From NCBI RefSeq assembly GCF_003952345.1, contig NZ_CP034433.1, forward strand, positions 1,550,001 to 1,614,000: a stretch of 64,000 bases of DNA, given 5' to 3'. Within the stretch, counting starts at the first letter, position 1; every line of letters begins with the position of its first letter. The notes under the pieces are model-generated. The model did no database searches, was not told the DNA's origin, and saw nothing but the letters and a program-made list of their open reading frames with translations. A program made the position numbers and the translations under genes. The stretch comes from Iodobacter ciconiae (GTDB lineage Bacteria; Pseudomonadota; Gammaproteobacteria; Burkholderiales; Chitinibacteraceae). This document shows positions 1-9,956 of this stretch, in pieces.

Positions 1-2
1 TG

Positions 3-950
3 ATTTTGCCATTACCCCGGTTTTCAACTGTACAAAAATATCATGCTTTAATTTCCGTATTTAAACAATACGGCACCCGGTGGATGCGTGATGTTCAAAT
101 TCCGGGCAAAAACAATCAGCCCGTTTTATTCGTATTTGTAAGTTATGATTTTGATCGTGACCGCGCCAAATTTTTTCGATCCTGGCAAAGCCGCGCAGGC
201 GCAATGACCTCCCCCTATAGGGATATCTCACTGGTAGATGCAGTGCATGCATCAAGTAATGCACCCATTCATTTTTTTGATCAGCCGGCACAGATAGCGG
301 GAGGACAATATTGGGATGGTGGCTTAACTGGTTATAATAATCCTGTATTAGCTGCTGCCACAGAAGCAATTGCTGCAGGCTGGGAAAAAGATCAAATTGC
401 CATTTTAAGCATCGGCACGGGTAATACTATGCTGCCATTACTCAGCGCACAAAACGGCAATGAACCAAAGGCGCTGTTTAAAGAAAAACAAATTTCTTCA
501 ATAGAAAACGATATTAAAAAATTGGCAGCCACTATTCTGGCTGACCCACCTGATTCACATACTTTTTTGGCTCATTTATTAATGGGTGGGTATTTGCCCA
601 GGGTTAGCGCTGAATGCCCTGTTACAGACTCCGGGCTAGTACGCTTAAACCCCTTGATTCAACCCAACGGCAATAGTGAGAGAGGATGGGAAATGCCGGA
701 TGGATTAAATGAGCAACAATTTAGCCAGTTAATCAAACTTGATATGGCGGTAATTAAGCAATCCGATATTAATTTAATTGTATATTTTTGCGAACTATGG
801 ATGCAGGATAAGGTTCATAATCAAGCCATCCGTGCGGGTAGAGATTTCATTTGCGAAATCGGCTTTTCAAAATTTTCGGACGCGATTAAACAATGGCAAA
901 CCTACACCCTTTTACCTCTTACAGGCCAGCATCATGACCACAGCAAATGA
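3..950 (+). CDS. Patatin-like phospholipase, C-terminal part (cut by window start)
   Basis: This is the C-terminal part of a patatin-family acyl hydrolase, which would cleave acyl chains from lipids with a Ser-Asp dyad. The catalytic Asp is visible in the YWDGGLTGYNNP stretch (about residue 104 of the visible part), followed by the family-typical 'ILSIGTG' strand. The nucleophile Ser (GxSxG) is not present, because it should lie before the window. The frame is open to the left edge, so the TTG at 6 is probably not the real start. The stop overlaps the start of the next gene by 17 bases, suggesting co-transcription. The substrate is unknown. Confidence 0.8.
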   Translation: MLPLPRFSTVQKYHALISVFKQYGTRWMRDVQIPGKNNQPVLFVFVSYDFDRDRAKFFRSWQSRAGAMTSPYRDISLVDAVHASSNAPIHFFDQPAQIAGGQYWDGGLTGYNNPVLAAATEAIAAGWEKDQIAILSIGTGNTMLPLLSAQNGNEPKALFKEKQISSIENDIKKLAATILADPPDSHTFLAHLLMGGYLPRVSAECPVTDSGLVRLNPLIQPNGNSERGWEMPDGLNEQQFSQLIKLDMAVIKQSDINLIVYFCELWMQDKVHNQAIRAGRDFICEIGFSKFSDAIKQWQTYTLLPLTGQHHDHSK

Positions 951-1263
951 CTACTCTGATGACAATTTTTGGCAAAAAATTAAAAAATTCGCTCTAAAAG
1001 CAGGCAGGGAAGTGATAGAAAAAGCGCTCTGGCTTTATTACGCAGCACAGCGTCCTGAAACCCCGGCCTGGGCAAAGACAGTTATTTTTGGTGCCCTCGC
1101 CTATTTCATTATGCCTCTGGATGCTATTTCCGATGTTATTCCCGTAGTGGGCTACAGCGATGATTTAGGTGCGCTTGCCGCTGCAATTGGCATGGTATCA
1201 ATGTATATCACGGAAGAAATCAAAGAGCAGACAGCACAAAAATTACAGCAGTGGTTTAGTTAG
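934..1263 (+). CDS. YkvA-type DUF1232 membrane-associated protein
   Basis: A small protein (109 aa) of the DUF1232/YkvA family, whose function is not known. The signature is the hydrophobic stretch ending in 'YFIMPLDAISDVIPVVGYSDD' (residues about 50-70), in which the P-x-D-x-I-x-D-x-I-P pattern is conserved. I chose the ATG at 934 because it gives the usual length and because it overlaps the end of the patatin-like gene, as expected for translational coupling. The upstream in-frame codons belong to the lipase gene in another frame. Confidence 0.8.
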   Translation: MTTANDYSDDNFWQKIKKFALKAGREVIEKALWLYYAAQRPETPAWAKTVIFGALAYFIMPLDAISDVIPVVGYSDDLGALAAAIGMVSMYITEEIKEQTAQKLQQWFS

Positions 1264-1389
1264 CCTGGTTCACTGCTGCATTTTGGCAGGTCAGTTCGGT
1301 AGCAGTTTAGCCGCTCGCTCTCTACACTGGATTGGGTGCTTTAAGCCACATGGGTTGCCTTGCTGCAATTCTATCCTGAGAGTAAATCT

Positions 1390-1785
1390 ATGAGTCGCAA
1401 AATTTTCGTTAATCTTCCTGTTGAGAATCTGGAAGCCTCTCTTGGGTTCTTCCGTCAGTTGGGCTTTGATTTTAACCCTCAGTTTTCAAACAGCACTGCT
1501 GGCTGCATGGTTGTGTCTGATGATATTTTTGTTATGTTGTTAAAAGAAGCCAGATTTCAAACCTTTACACCTAAAACCCTTTGTAATTCGCACACCCATA
1601 CCGAAATGCTGCTTTGCCTGTCATGCGACAGCCACAAAGAAGTAAACGAAATGGTTGCCAGGGCGGTAGCAGCAGGAGGCACTACCTATAATGACCCGCA
1701 AGATCATGGTTTTATGTATGCGCATGGTTTTCAGGATTTAGACGGGCATATTTGGGAGCTCGTTTATATAGAAAACATCCTTTAA
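1390..1785 (+). CDS. VOC (glyoxalase/bleomycin-resistance) family protein
   Basis: A 131-aa vicinal-oxygen-chelate fold protein. The sequence shows the paired beta-alpha-beta-beta-beta layout: 'IFVNLPVENLEASLGFFRQLGF' near the N terminus, and 'YAHGFQDLDGHIWELVYI' at the end carrying the C-terminal metal-ligand Glu typical of the fold. Members include glyoxalases, dioxygenases and antibiotic-binding proteins, and nothing here says which. The start at 1390 (MSRKIF) matches family N termini; an upstream in-frame start at 1360 would add 10 unrelated residues. There is no clear operon partner. Confidence 0.8.
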   Translation: MSRKIFVNLPVENLEASLGFFRQLGFDFNPQFSNSTAGCMVVSDDIFVMLLKEARFQTFTPKTLCNSHTHTEMLLCLSCDSHKEVNEMVARAVAAGGTTYNDPQDHGFMYAHGFQDLDGHIWELVYIENIL

Positions 1786-2054
1786 GAAATGACTACGGCT
1801 GCATATGACTCAATTTTTTATTTGATTTAAATGGCAAGACCCCTTTGTAAAAATGACCCGCTCAATTAAGTTACAGCTTCAAATCCCTTGTATCTGAAGC
1901 ACTATGCCAAGCTGGCTATGGCTCTTTAAACGGGCTTGAGGCAAAATCACCCTTCGCATCCTTATCGCCAGGCCTTTGGCAAGAGGGCTTAACCCTCTGC
2001 CTGATGTCATGTACACCCGCCCGGCAAAACTTTAATACAAGAAAATAGATCGCC

Positions 2055-2813
2055 ATGACAACGTCAACCCATCGCTGCGCCCTTTCTGTAAACGTTAATA
2101 AAGTAGCGCTACTGCGTAATACCCGCCACCTGGGCATCCCCGGTGTAGTGAAAGCCGCACAAATTTGCCTTACTGCAGGAGTTCAGGGCATTACGGTTCA
2201 CCCACGCCCCGATGCACGTCATATCCGCAGCAACGATGTAAGCGATCTGGCCGCCTTACTTAAAAACTGGCCACAGGCTGAGTACAATATTGAAGGCAAC
2301 CCTACTCAAAATCTGATGGATTTTATCCGTGAATTCCGGCCCCATCAGGCGACCTTTGTGCCCGATAGTGAGGAACAATTCACCTCAAATGTAGGTTGGA
2401 ATTTACCCGCCGATATGGATCGCTTACGCCCGCTGATTGCCGAATGCAAAGCGCTGGGTGTACGTGTCAGTCTCTTTATGGACCCAAACCCGGCTGCCAT
2501 GCCCTTTGTGGCCGAACTGGGTGCTGATCGTATCGAGCTTTACACTGAAACCTATGCCAATGCTTACGGCACAGATACAGAAGAGCAGGTTCTGGCAGGC
2601 TTCACAGCCACGGCACAAGCCGCACTGGGGTTAGGGCTTGCCATCAATGCCGGGCACGATTTAAACCGCAATAATTTAACCCGCTTTTTACGTGCCGTGC
2701 CTGGCGTGCAGGAAGTCTCCATCGGGCACGCCTTTATTGCCGATGCGCTGGAGCTGGGGTATACACAAACGGTAGGCGAATACTTGCAATGCATTCAGGA
2801 TGCTTACGATTAA
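2055..2813 (+). CDS. pdxJ: Pyridoxine 5'-phosphate synthase (PdxJ), divergent type
   Basis: PdxJ condenses 1-deoxy-xylulose 5-phosphate with 3-amino-2-oxopropyl phosphate to pyridoxine 5'-phosphate in the cytosol. The 252-aa protein has the family landmarks: NVNKVALLRNTR near the N terminus, 'ITVHPRPDARHI' around residue 48, 'YNIEGNP' (active-site Glu), 'RIELYTETYA' and 'INAGHDLN'. The N-terminal strand reads NVNK where the common proteobacterial form is NIDH, and the phosphate loop reads VHPRPD rather than VHLRED. These variants are, from memory, typical of Bacteroidetes-like PdxJ. It stands alone, not next to recO/acpS where the housekeeping pdxJ usually lies, so it may be a second, transferred copy. 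The small-molecule role is inferred from the family. Confidence 0.85.
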   Translation: MTTSTHRCALSVNVNKVALLRNTRHLGIPGVVKAAQICLTAGVQGITVHPRPDARHIRSNDVSDLAALLKNWPQAEYNIEGNPTQNLMDFIREFRPHQATFVPDSEEQFTSNVGWNLPADMDRLRPLIAECKALGVRVSLFMDPNPAAMPFVAELGADRIELYTETYANAYGTDTEEQVLAGFTATAQAALGLGLAINAGHDLNRNNLTRFLRAVPGVQEVSIGHAFIADALELGYTQTVGEYLQCIQDAYD

Positions 2814-2897
2814 TTATTGAGTTTAAGGTTTGGGCTTTATATACGCAACAAATTCACTGCGGGCTTTCCCGGCATGACCACTACATACAGGCATATT

Positions 2898-3071
2898 ATG
2901 AAATCACTTTTTGTTCTCTCTCTTTGTCTTACCCTGAGCGCCTGTGGCCCAGGCCCCGCTCCGAATAAAATAGCCGAGCCGCAACGTGAAGCTTTGGAAA
3001 AAGCCAAACAGGTAGAAGGTATCGTCCTCAAACAAGCGGCAGAGCAGGCATCGGCAGCAGAGAATAATTAA
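2898..3071 (+). CDS. Small putative lipoprotein
   Basis: A 57-aa product with a lipoprotein signal: a positively charged start (MK), a hydrophobic core and a lipobox LSAC, so the mature protein would begin at the Cys at about residue 15. The rest is short, charged and Ala/Glu-rich ('EALEKAKQVEGIV'), probably a single helix. It resembles the short LPS-assembly-type or 'entericidin-like' lipoproteins only in size. ATG at 2898 was chosen because it places the signal peptide at the N terminus. Function unknown. Confidence 0.6.
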   Translation: MKSLFVLSLCLTLSACGPGPAPNKIAEPQREALEKAKQVEGIVLKQAAEQASAAENN

Positions 3072-3101
3072 GTAAGGTGGGAATTCTTCTCTATCTAAGT
3101 A

Positions 3102-4388
3102 ATGCCAAACACGAGAGAATGCCCGGCTAGTCATTGTCCTGCTTACACCCCCATGCCCGCCACTCCTGCCCTTATTACGCAACTTACCTGGCGTACCCTG
3201 CTTCTACCCTTAGCCCTGGTGCTATTTGAGTTCTCTACCTATATCGCCAACGACATGATCTTGCCGGGCATGCTGGCAGTGACGCACGAATTTAATGCCG
3301 GCCCACAGTGGATTCCTACCTCGATGACCGCCTACCTGGTGGGCGGCGCATCTTTGCAATGGTTATTGGGGCCTCTATCCGATCGTATTGGCCGCAGGCC
3401 CGTAATGTTAACCGGCGTAATGTTTTTTATTTGCATGTGCTTACTGACGCTACTCACTCGCACTATCGAGCAATTTATTATGCTGCGGGTCTTTCAGGGT
3501 ATAGGTATGTGTTTTATTGGCGCAGTAGGTTATGCATTGGTGCAGGAATCTTTCGATGAAAAGACTGCAATTAAAGTAACTGCACTAATGGCAAATGTGG
3601 CCATGATTGCCCCCTTGCTGGGCCCCCTCGCTGGCGCAATCATGATTGAGCTTGCACCGTGGCGAATGATTTTTGTTCTGATTGCTGCCGTGTCTTTTGT
3701 TTCACTGATCGGCCTGTGGTTTGCCATGCCTAAAGTACTGCCTGTTAAAGCAGATACTCCATTTACGCTTACTGCCGTTTGGCAAGATTACAAAAAAGTA
3801 TTCAGTAATACGCATTTTTTAACCGGTGCATTGGCAATGGGCCTATGCAGCGTACCACTACTCACCTGGATCGGTATTTCACCCGTCATATTGATTAAAG
3901 ACGCCGGCCTCTCACCTATCGAGTTTGGCTATTGGCAAATGCCGGTTTTTGGTGCTTTGATTATTGGCAACTTCACACTGGCTAAATTAAGTAACTATCT
4001 GCCAGTGCGCCGTATGATTGGTTTAGGGCTAATTCCTCAGCTCTTTGGTCTGGGCTTTTGCTTTATCAGTATGATTATCGCGCCTAGTCACTGTATTTCT
4101 TTAGTGATTGGCATTAGTTTTTACGCCTTTGGCTGCGGGCTTGTGAATGCAGGGCTATTCAGACTAGTGCTTTTTTCCAGTAACGTGAGTAAAGGTACGG
4201 TCGCTGCGGCATTTGGCATGATTACCATGGGTGTTTACTCGCTGGGCATTGAAGGCATCAAGGCAGGGCATTTACTGGCAGGCAACCGTTTTTTTGCTAC
4301 TGCCCTGCTGATTGTTGGTGGCATTTTTGTAATGTCATTAAAACGATTTATGGATAAGCACCAGCGTATCGAGGCGCTTAAAGCTTAA
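3102..4388 (+). CDS. mdfA: MdfA-like multidrug MFS transporter
   Basis: A 12-helix major facilitator exporter, close to E. coli MdfA, which extrudes cationic and neutral drugs in exchange for protons across the inner membrane. The first helix carries 'LFEFSTYIANDMILPGM', holding the acidic residues equivalent to MdfA Glu26 and Asp34. Motif A is 'GPLSDRIGRRPVM' and motif C lies in 'IAPLLGPLAGA'. ATG at 3153 (MPATPALI) would match the MdfA N terminus better than ATG 3102; neither has a good ribosome binding site. The stop codon overlaps the start of mnmC by one base. Confidence 0.85.
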   Translation: MPNTRECPASHCPAYTPMPATPALITQLTWRTLLLPLALVLFEFSTYIANDMILPGMLAVTHEFNAGPQWIPTSMTAYLVGGASLQWLLGPLSDRIGRRPVMLTGVMFFICMCLLTLLTRTIEQFIMLRVFQGIGMCFIGAVGYALVQESFDEKTAIKVTALMANVAMIAPLLGPLAGAIMIELAPWRMIFVLIAAVSFVSLIGLWFAMPKVLPVKADTPFTLTAVWQDYKKVFSNTHFLTGALAMGLCSVPLLTWIGISPVILIKDAGLSPIEFGYWQMPVFGALIIGNFTLAKLSNYLPVRRMIGLGLIPQLFGLGFCFISMIIAPSHCISLVIGISFYAFGCGLVNAGLFRLVLFSSNVSKGTVAAAFGMITMGVYSLGIEGIKAGHLLAGNRFFATALLIVGGIFVMSLKRFMDKHQRIEALKA

Positions 4389-6109
4389 TGACTACACCTC
4401 ATGACTTTTTAGCCCGCCACCATTTACCAAATCGCTGGCAAGAAAAAGATCGCTTTGTGCTGCTGCAATTTGATTTTGCAGATGGCGCAGATTTTTTACA
4501 GGCATGGCAGATGTGGCAGCAAGACCCGCAACGCAGCCAGCGCTTTTATTACTTTGCCATGATCAATGCAGCCAGCCTGGCGGCTTGTCCGCTGCCGGAG
4601 CTGACCACTTTACATGCAGAATTAGCCGGTAAATGGCCCGCTTTACAGCGGGGCTTTCAGCGGATTCATTTAGAAAATGGCACGCTGATACTCACGCTGA
4701 TGTGGGGCGAGCCACTGGCCCAGCTGCGCAGTTTAAATGCAACACTGGATGCGGCAGACCTTAACACCCCCGATCTGAGCACAGCTCACTATAAAGCTCT
4801 GTGGCGCTTATCTGGCACCAGCACGCGCGTGGTGACATGCAAAAAATACGGAGAGGCACATTTAAAAAGCGCAGGTTATCTGCTGGAAGATTTTGGTGAT
4901 TATCTGGCAGGCCCGTGCATGCGCCCACCTTTTGATAAATCGCCCAAGCACCCTCATCACGCCATGATTATTGGTGCAGGCCTGGCCGGAGTTAGCATCG
5001 CCGAACGCCTGGCGGCCCGAGGCTGGAAAATCGACCTACTGGAAGCTCAAAGCGAAATTGCCACGCAATCATCGGGCAACCACGCTGGATTATTCCACCC
5101 CGGAGCCAGCCGTGATGACAATATTTCTGCCCGCTTAAGCCGTGCAGGGTGCGCAGAAACCCGGCAACACCTGGCAAAACTGCCATCCGAAGGGGTAGAT
5201 GCTTTTTTTGGTATTGATGGCATTTTGCAGGTGGCAAAAGATGATGCTCAGGCCCGGCTGATGCAGGACATTGCCAAGAATTTTCCACCCGAAATATTAA
5301 GCTGGATGGCGCAAGATGCAGCCGCTGCACAGGTGGGAGAGCGCCCGAGTCATGGCGGCTGGTGGTTTCCACAAGGAGGCTGGGCAAACCCTGCCAGCGT
5401 ATGCCATGCCAGCCTGGCACTTTGGCCAGAGCAGATACAGTTGCATTGCAATAGTCATGTGGCGCATCTTGTGCAAACGCCAGACGGATGGCGGGCATTG
5501 GGTCTGGACGGCCTCGCGCTGGCAGCAGCACCTGTACTGATTATTGCTAATGCTACCGAAGCACTGGCGCTCTTGCCAAAGCTTGAATTACCGCTGAGTA
5601 AAACATTACGCAGTACCACGCTCATTCCTGCACTTGCTGTACCCCGCTACAGCCTTACCGGCTCCGGTTACATTACTCCCGCCTTTAGAGGCTATCGATG
5701 CATTGGTGCTGCCGAAGTAAGTAACGGCAATCTGTCCTTTGCGGAGCAGCGCAACCTTGCCGAGTTACAGGCCTTGCTGCCGGCGCTTGCCCCTTCCCAG
5801 AGTGCGGGCAGCCGCGCCTGTTATCGTCCAAATAGCCTGGATCGTCTGCCGCTAGCTGGCGCATTACCTGACCCGCAAAGTATTACTGGCGCTATTCACC
5901 AATTGCATCAGATTCCTCGCTTAAAAAATGCTTATTGCTTATTGGGATTGGGTTCTCGCGGGCTAAGCTGGGCAACTCTTGCCGCAGAAACACTGGCCTG
6001 CCAGCTTAACCAGGACCCTATTCCCATTGAAACAGATTTGCAGCAAGCTATTGATCCCGCTCGTTTTTTATTGCGAAAATATCGCCATAATAATAATTTC
6101 CCTGTCTGA
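4388..6109 (+). CDS. mnmC: MnmC tRNA-modifying protein: intact FAD domain, degenerate methyltransferase domain
   Basis: MnmC finishes the 5-methylaminomethyl group on wobble uridine 34 of several tRNAs. The FAD domain removes the carboxymethyl group, then the methyltransferase domain adds a methyl from SAM. Residues about 190-573 form the FAD-dependent oxidoreductase, with GAGLAG dinucleotide loop near residue 196 and 'LLGLGSRGLSWATL' near the end. Residues 1-185 still align with the methyltransferase half ('LPNRWQEKDRFVLL' start), but the SAM loop GFGxGLNFL is replaced by DFADGADFL, and the catalytic DGFAPxxNP loop is missing. The whole protein is 573 aa against about 660 in E. coli. I infer that the methyltransferase step is lost. 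Confidence 0.85.
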   Translation: MTTPHDFLARHHLPNRWQEKDRFVLLQFDFADGADFLQAWQMWQQDPQRSQRFYYFAMINAASLAACPLPELTTLHAELAGKWPALQRGFQRIHLENGTLILTLMWGEPLAQLRSLNATLDAADLNTPDLSTAHYKALWRLSGTSTRVVTCKKYGEAHLKSAGYLLEDFGDYLAGPCMRPPFDKSPKHPHHAMIIGAGLAGVSIAERLAARGWKIDLLEAQSEIATQSSGNHAGLFHPGASRDDNISARLSRAGCAETRQHLAKLPSEGVDAFFGIDGILQVAKDDAQARLMQDIAKNFPPEILSWMAQDAAAAQVGERPSHGGWWFPQGGWANPASVCHASLALWPEQIQLHCNSHVAHLVQTPDGWRALGLDGLALAAAPVLIIANATEALALLPKLELPLSKTLRSTTLIPALAVPRYSLTGSGYITPAFRGYRCIGAAEVSNGNLSFAEQRNLAELQALLPALAPSQSAGSRACYRPNSLDRLPLAGALPDPQSITGAIHQLHQIPRLKNAYCLLGLGSRGLSWATLAAETLACQLNQDPIPIETDLQQAIDPARFLLRKYRHNNNFPV

Positions 6110-6238
6110 GGCAAGGAGATCTGCATTGCTGATGATTATTGTGCGTAAAGACGTATCCGTTCGGCGGATTTAGCCACATTCGGTCCTTACAGCTCGGCTT
6201 TGCGCTCTATTCTGCACATACAGAGTAGGAGATTGATC

Positions 6239-6529
6239 ATGCGCAAACATACCCCTGCATTACTCCTTGGCCTGGGCCTGATTCAGCCCCTTGCCTATGC
6301 CGACATCAATGACATTCTTGGTTTGCAACAGGCAATAAATGCTTTTTGCGGTGCAAAAATAAAGGTGATCTTGGTGGATGAATCTCGCAGCAATCCGCCT
6401 TGCATTATGAGCTACTCCGAAGGCTGTGAAGAAACACAACCTGATTCACCACAAAGTTGTCAGATCGTGATGAGAGAGCCGGAAACCCGTAAGACCGAAG
6501 AAGGTAAGGTTATCAGTGTGTCGTGGTAG
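6239..6529 (+). CDS. Small secreted Cys-containing protein, unknown
   Basis: A 96-aa protein with a Sec signal peptide: MRKH start, a Leu-rich core and a likely cleavage after 'AYA'. The mature part has four Cys (in FCGAK, PPCIM, EGCEE and QSCQI), suggesting two disulfides in the periplasm. ATG 6239 is preceded by TAGGAGA at a good distance. The 3' end overlaps the 3' end of the convergent MocR-type gene by 17 bases. I do not recognise the family. Confidence 0.65.
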   Translation: MRKHTPALLLGLGLIQPLAYADINDILGLQQAINAFCGAKIKVILVDESRSNPPCIMSYSEGCEETQPDSPQSCQIVMREPETRKTEEGKVISVSW

Positions 6530-7973
6530 AGGCCATCTGCTGACGTATCAGTTCGCCCAAACGCACGATAGCCTGCTCATGCAGATCACTCCAGGCTGCG
6601 TTGCAGCAAATTCTTAAGCAATGCCCGTAGCTGTGGCTTGGCGAAAACAAAGGGCCGGGTGTAAAGCTAATCCCCTCTTTAAGTGCTTGTCGCAACAACA
6701 GTAAAGTATCGACTACTGCATTTAGCTCCACCCAGAACACATAGCCACCCTGTGGAACATGAAGACGTGTATCTGCCGGAAATGATCGCTCGATCGCGGC
6801 TACCGCATGCCCCACTTGTTCATGACAGGCCCGGCGCAAGCGGCGTAAATGATGATCGTAACCACCACTTTCCAGAAATCTGGCAATTGTTCTTTGCAGC
6901 GGCATGGCATTTGAAAAAGTATTAATAAATTTAAGCTGCTCTATTTTCTGGTGGTATTTCCCCGCCACGACCCAGCCAATTCTAAAACCCGGAGCGACTG
7001 TTTTAGTAAAAGACGAAATCAGCATAACATTACCCTCTTTATCGAAGGCCTTTGCCGGGCGAGGACGCTCGCCTTTATAATAAAACTCACCATATAAATC
7101 ATCTTCAATCAGCGGAATATGCCGTTCTGCTAATAATTCAACCAGGCGTTTTTTATTTTCATCAGGCATTAAACTGCCTAATGGATTAGAAAAATTAGGC
7201 AGTAATACGCAGGCTCTTACTTCTCCATTACGGGTGGCAAATTCCAAAGCCTCAATAGAAATCCCTGTTTGAGGATGAGTCGGTATTTCCAGGGCTTTTA
7301 ACTGAAAACTTTCCAGAATTTGTAATAACCCGAAATAAGAAGGCGATTCAATAACCACCACATCACCCGGCTGCGTTACTGCCCTTAAACATAAATTAAG
7401 TGCTTCAATTGCTCCCTGGGTAATTAAAATTTCATCAGCTTCAAACTGTCCACCCCAGTTCAAAGAACGACGGGCAATCTGGCGGCGCAATTCGACATCA
7501 CCTGTTGGTCGGCCATAATCGGCAATTAAATCAGGATCCTGCCGGGTGACTTGTGCCAATAAACGCTGTAATTGCTGATTGGGAAATAAAGCAGGCGCTA
7601 AAATAGCAAAACCAAAATCGACCTTAATATCATGCAGGCGCGCCAAAGTGGCAGGCAAATACATCGGATCAATGACGACATCGCTTGGAGATTGTGGAGG
7701 CTGAGTTAATTCAGGAACAAATAAAACAGAAGGTTTGTGACGCACATAAAAGCCGGACTGGGGGCGAACTTCAATTAACGCGCAATCTTCCAGCTCTCGG
7801 TAAGCCTCCATGACCGTGGAAAGACTGACCTGTCTTTGTGAAGATAATTTACGAATGGAAGGGAGCTTTTCCCCTGCCTGTAAAACGCCTGTAGCAATAG
7901 CATGGGCAATTTCGCCTGCCAATTGAAAATACAGCGTATCTGCCTTACGCCTGGCAACGGGAACATCGGCCAT
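6513..7973 (-). CDS. MocR-type transcriptional regulator (GntR HTH + aminotransferase domain)
   Basis: A 486-aa fusion of an N-terminal GntR winged helix (residues about 10-75: 'LQAGEKLPSIRKLSSQRQVSLSTVMEAYRELE') and a fold-type I PLP aminotransferase-like domain. The PLP lysine is in 'ISSFTKTVAPGFRIGW', with the Asp in 'IPLIEDDLYGEF'. MocR proteins use PLP adducts as effectors; targets include pyridoxal, GABA and taurine genes. Start at 7973 is set by a strong AAGGAGGG five to six bases upstream; a further upstream in-frame ATG (8033) lacks one. No metabolic partner gene is adjacent, so the regulon cannot be told. Confidence 0.85.
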   Translation of the reverse strand: MADVPVARRKADTLYFQLAGEIAHAIATGVLQAGEKLPSIRKLSSQRQVSLSTVMEAYRELEDCALIEVRPQSGFYVRHKPSVLFVPELTQPPQSPSDVVIDPMYLPATLARLHDIKVDFGFAILAPALFPNQQLQRLLAQVTRQDPDLIADYGRPTGDVELRRQIARRSLNWGGQFEADEILITQGAIEALNLCLRAVTQPGDVVVIESPSYFGLLQILESFQLKALEIPTHPQTGISIEALEFATRNGEVRACVLLPNFSNPLGSLMPDENKKRLVELLAERHIPLIEDDLYGEFYYKGERPRPAKAFDKEGNVMLISSFTKTVAPGFRIGWVVAGKYHQKIEQLKFINTFSNAMPLQRTIARFLESGGYDHHLRRLRRACHEQVGHAVAAIERSFPADTRLHVPQGGYVFWVELNAVVDTLLLLRQALKEGISFTPGPLFSPSHSYGHCLRICCNAAWSDLHEQAIVRLGELIRQQMASTTTH

Positions 7974-8059
7974 ATACCCTCCTTTTTTGCTCCAATATAC
8001 CTGAGTAAAGCCGTTACAGTTTAAAAATGTCACTTTTAAAAGAAAAGTGTAATGGCCAA

Positions 8060-8392
8060 TTATTTAGCGGGAGAGGCTTTAGCGACGGAGGCTGAGGATG
8101 GCGTTGTTAACGCGGGATGATTTTTATCTAATACCTGAAAAAACACTTCATCCTGCCGAATCATGCCCAGCTCATTGCGGCCACGTTCTTCAATTGCATC
8201 CGATCCGGTTTTTAAATCACGCACATCAGCATCCAGTGCATCATTACGTTCTTTTAATTTTTCATTATGTTGTTTTTTTTCTACCAATTGATGGTCCAGC
8301 TGCCAGGCACGCAACCAACTTCCCTTGCCAATCCAAAGAGGCCATTGCAGGGCAGCAATCATAATAGAAAAAATAATAGCAAGCAGGCGCAT
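8060..8392 (-). CDS. ftsB: Cell division protein FtsB
   Basis: FtsB is a bitopic inner-membrane protein that joins FtsL and FtsQ in the divisome. The 110-aa product has one N-terminal transmembrane helix ('[20 protein letters not shown]'), then a coiled coil (about residues 30-70, with LEVEKKQH-like heptads and '[16 protein letters not shown]') and the family motif '[13 protein letters not shown]'. It lies downstream of eno, its usual place in beta- and gammaproteobacteria. A Thr/Ser/Ala-rich tail after residue 93 is an add-on. A hairpin between eno and ftsB may lower ftsB transcription. Confidence 0.92.
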   Translation of the reverse strand: MRLLAIIFSIMIAALQWPLWIGKGSWLRAWQLDHQLVEKKQHNEKLKERNDALDADVRDLKTGSDAIEERGRNELGMIRQDEVFFQVLDKNHPALTTPSSASVAKASPAK

Positions 8393-8413
8393 AGTTTATT
8401 TCTATATAGAAGA

Positions 8414-8439
8414 AAACCGGAGCCTAATGGCTCCGGTTT
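8414..8439 (-). terminator. Hairpin between eno and ftsB
   Basis: Perfect 11-bp stem (AAACCGGAGCC / GGCTCCGGTTT) with a 4-base loop. On the minus strand it is followed by TTTTCTTCT, so it could act as a partial rho-independent terminator or a processing hairpin after eno. Being within the eno-ftsB interval, it may attenuate rather than stop transcription. Confidence 0.65.
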
Positions 8440-8499
8440 GATATATTACTCTAGCTGTCTGCCAAGCTTAAAACTAATCGCCCGGCAACCCGCCAATCA

Positions 8500-9798
<1,299 letters not shown>

Positions 9799-9873
9799 TC
9801 AAACACCTATATGGAGAGTTGGTCTGAAGATTAGCTTGCCGGAGCAATCCGGCAATAAATTACACGCCTAGTA

Positions 9874-9951
9874 TTACAGCGAGTGCTCAATAGGGAAGTG
9901 TGCACTAAGCGCACGGTTGCTGTCTTTGAGTACGATCAGCAAATATTTCAT
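9874..9951 (-). pseudogene. Relic duplicate of the kdsA 3' end
   Basis: Between kdsA and eno, the minus strand reads a 25-codon frame MKYLLIVLKDSNRALSAHF... ending in IEHSL and a stop. This aligns over its whole length with the last 25 codons of the adjacent kdsA ([19 protein letters not shown]..., also ending IEHSL). Differences are concentrated in third codon positions, so the copy diverged while coding, not by random decay. The match extends a few bases into both stop-codon contexts (TAATA). Upstream homology stops at a perfect 28-bp palindrome (9957-9984). I infer that an older or foreign kdsA tail was left behind by recombination or insertion. Confidence 0.75.
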
Positions 9952-9956
9952 TCGCT

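Noticed and set aside
4992..5531. 179-codon minus-strand frame opposite mnmC
   Set aside because: Lies entirely within the intact FAD domain of mnmC, with no start signal and no family similarity.
7974..8033. Longer N terminus for the MocR-type regulator
   Set aside because: The strong AAGGAGGG would lie inside the coding region; it sits at the right distance for the start at 7973.
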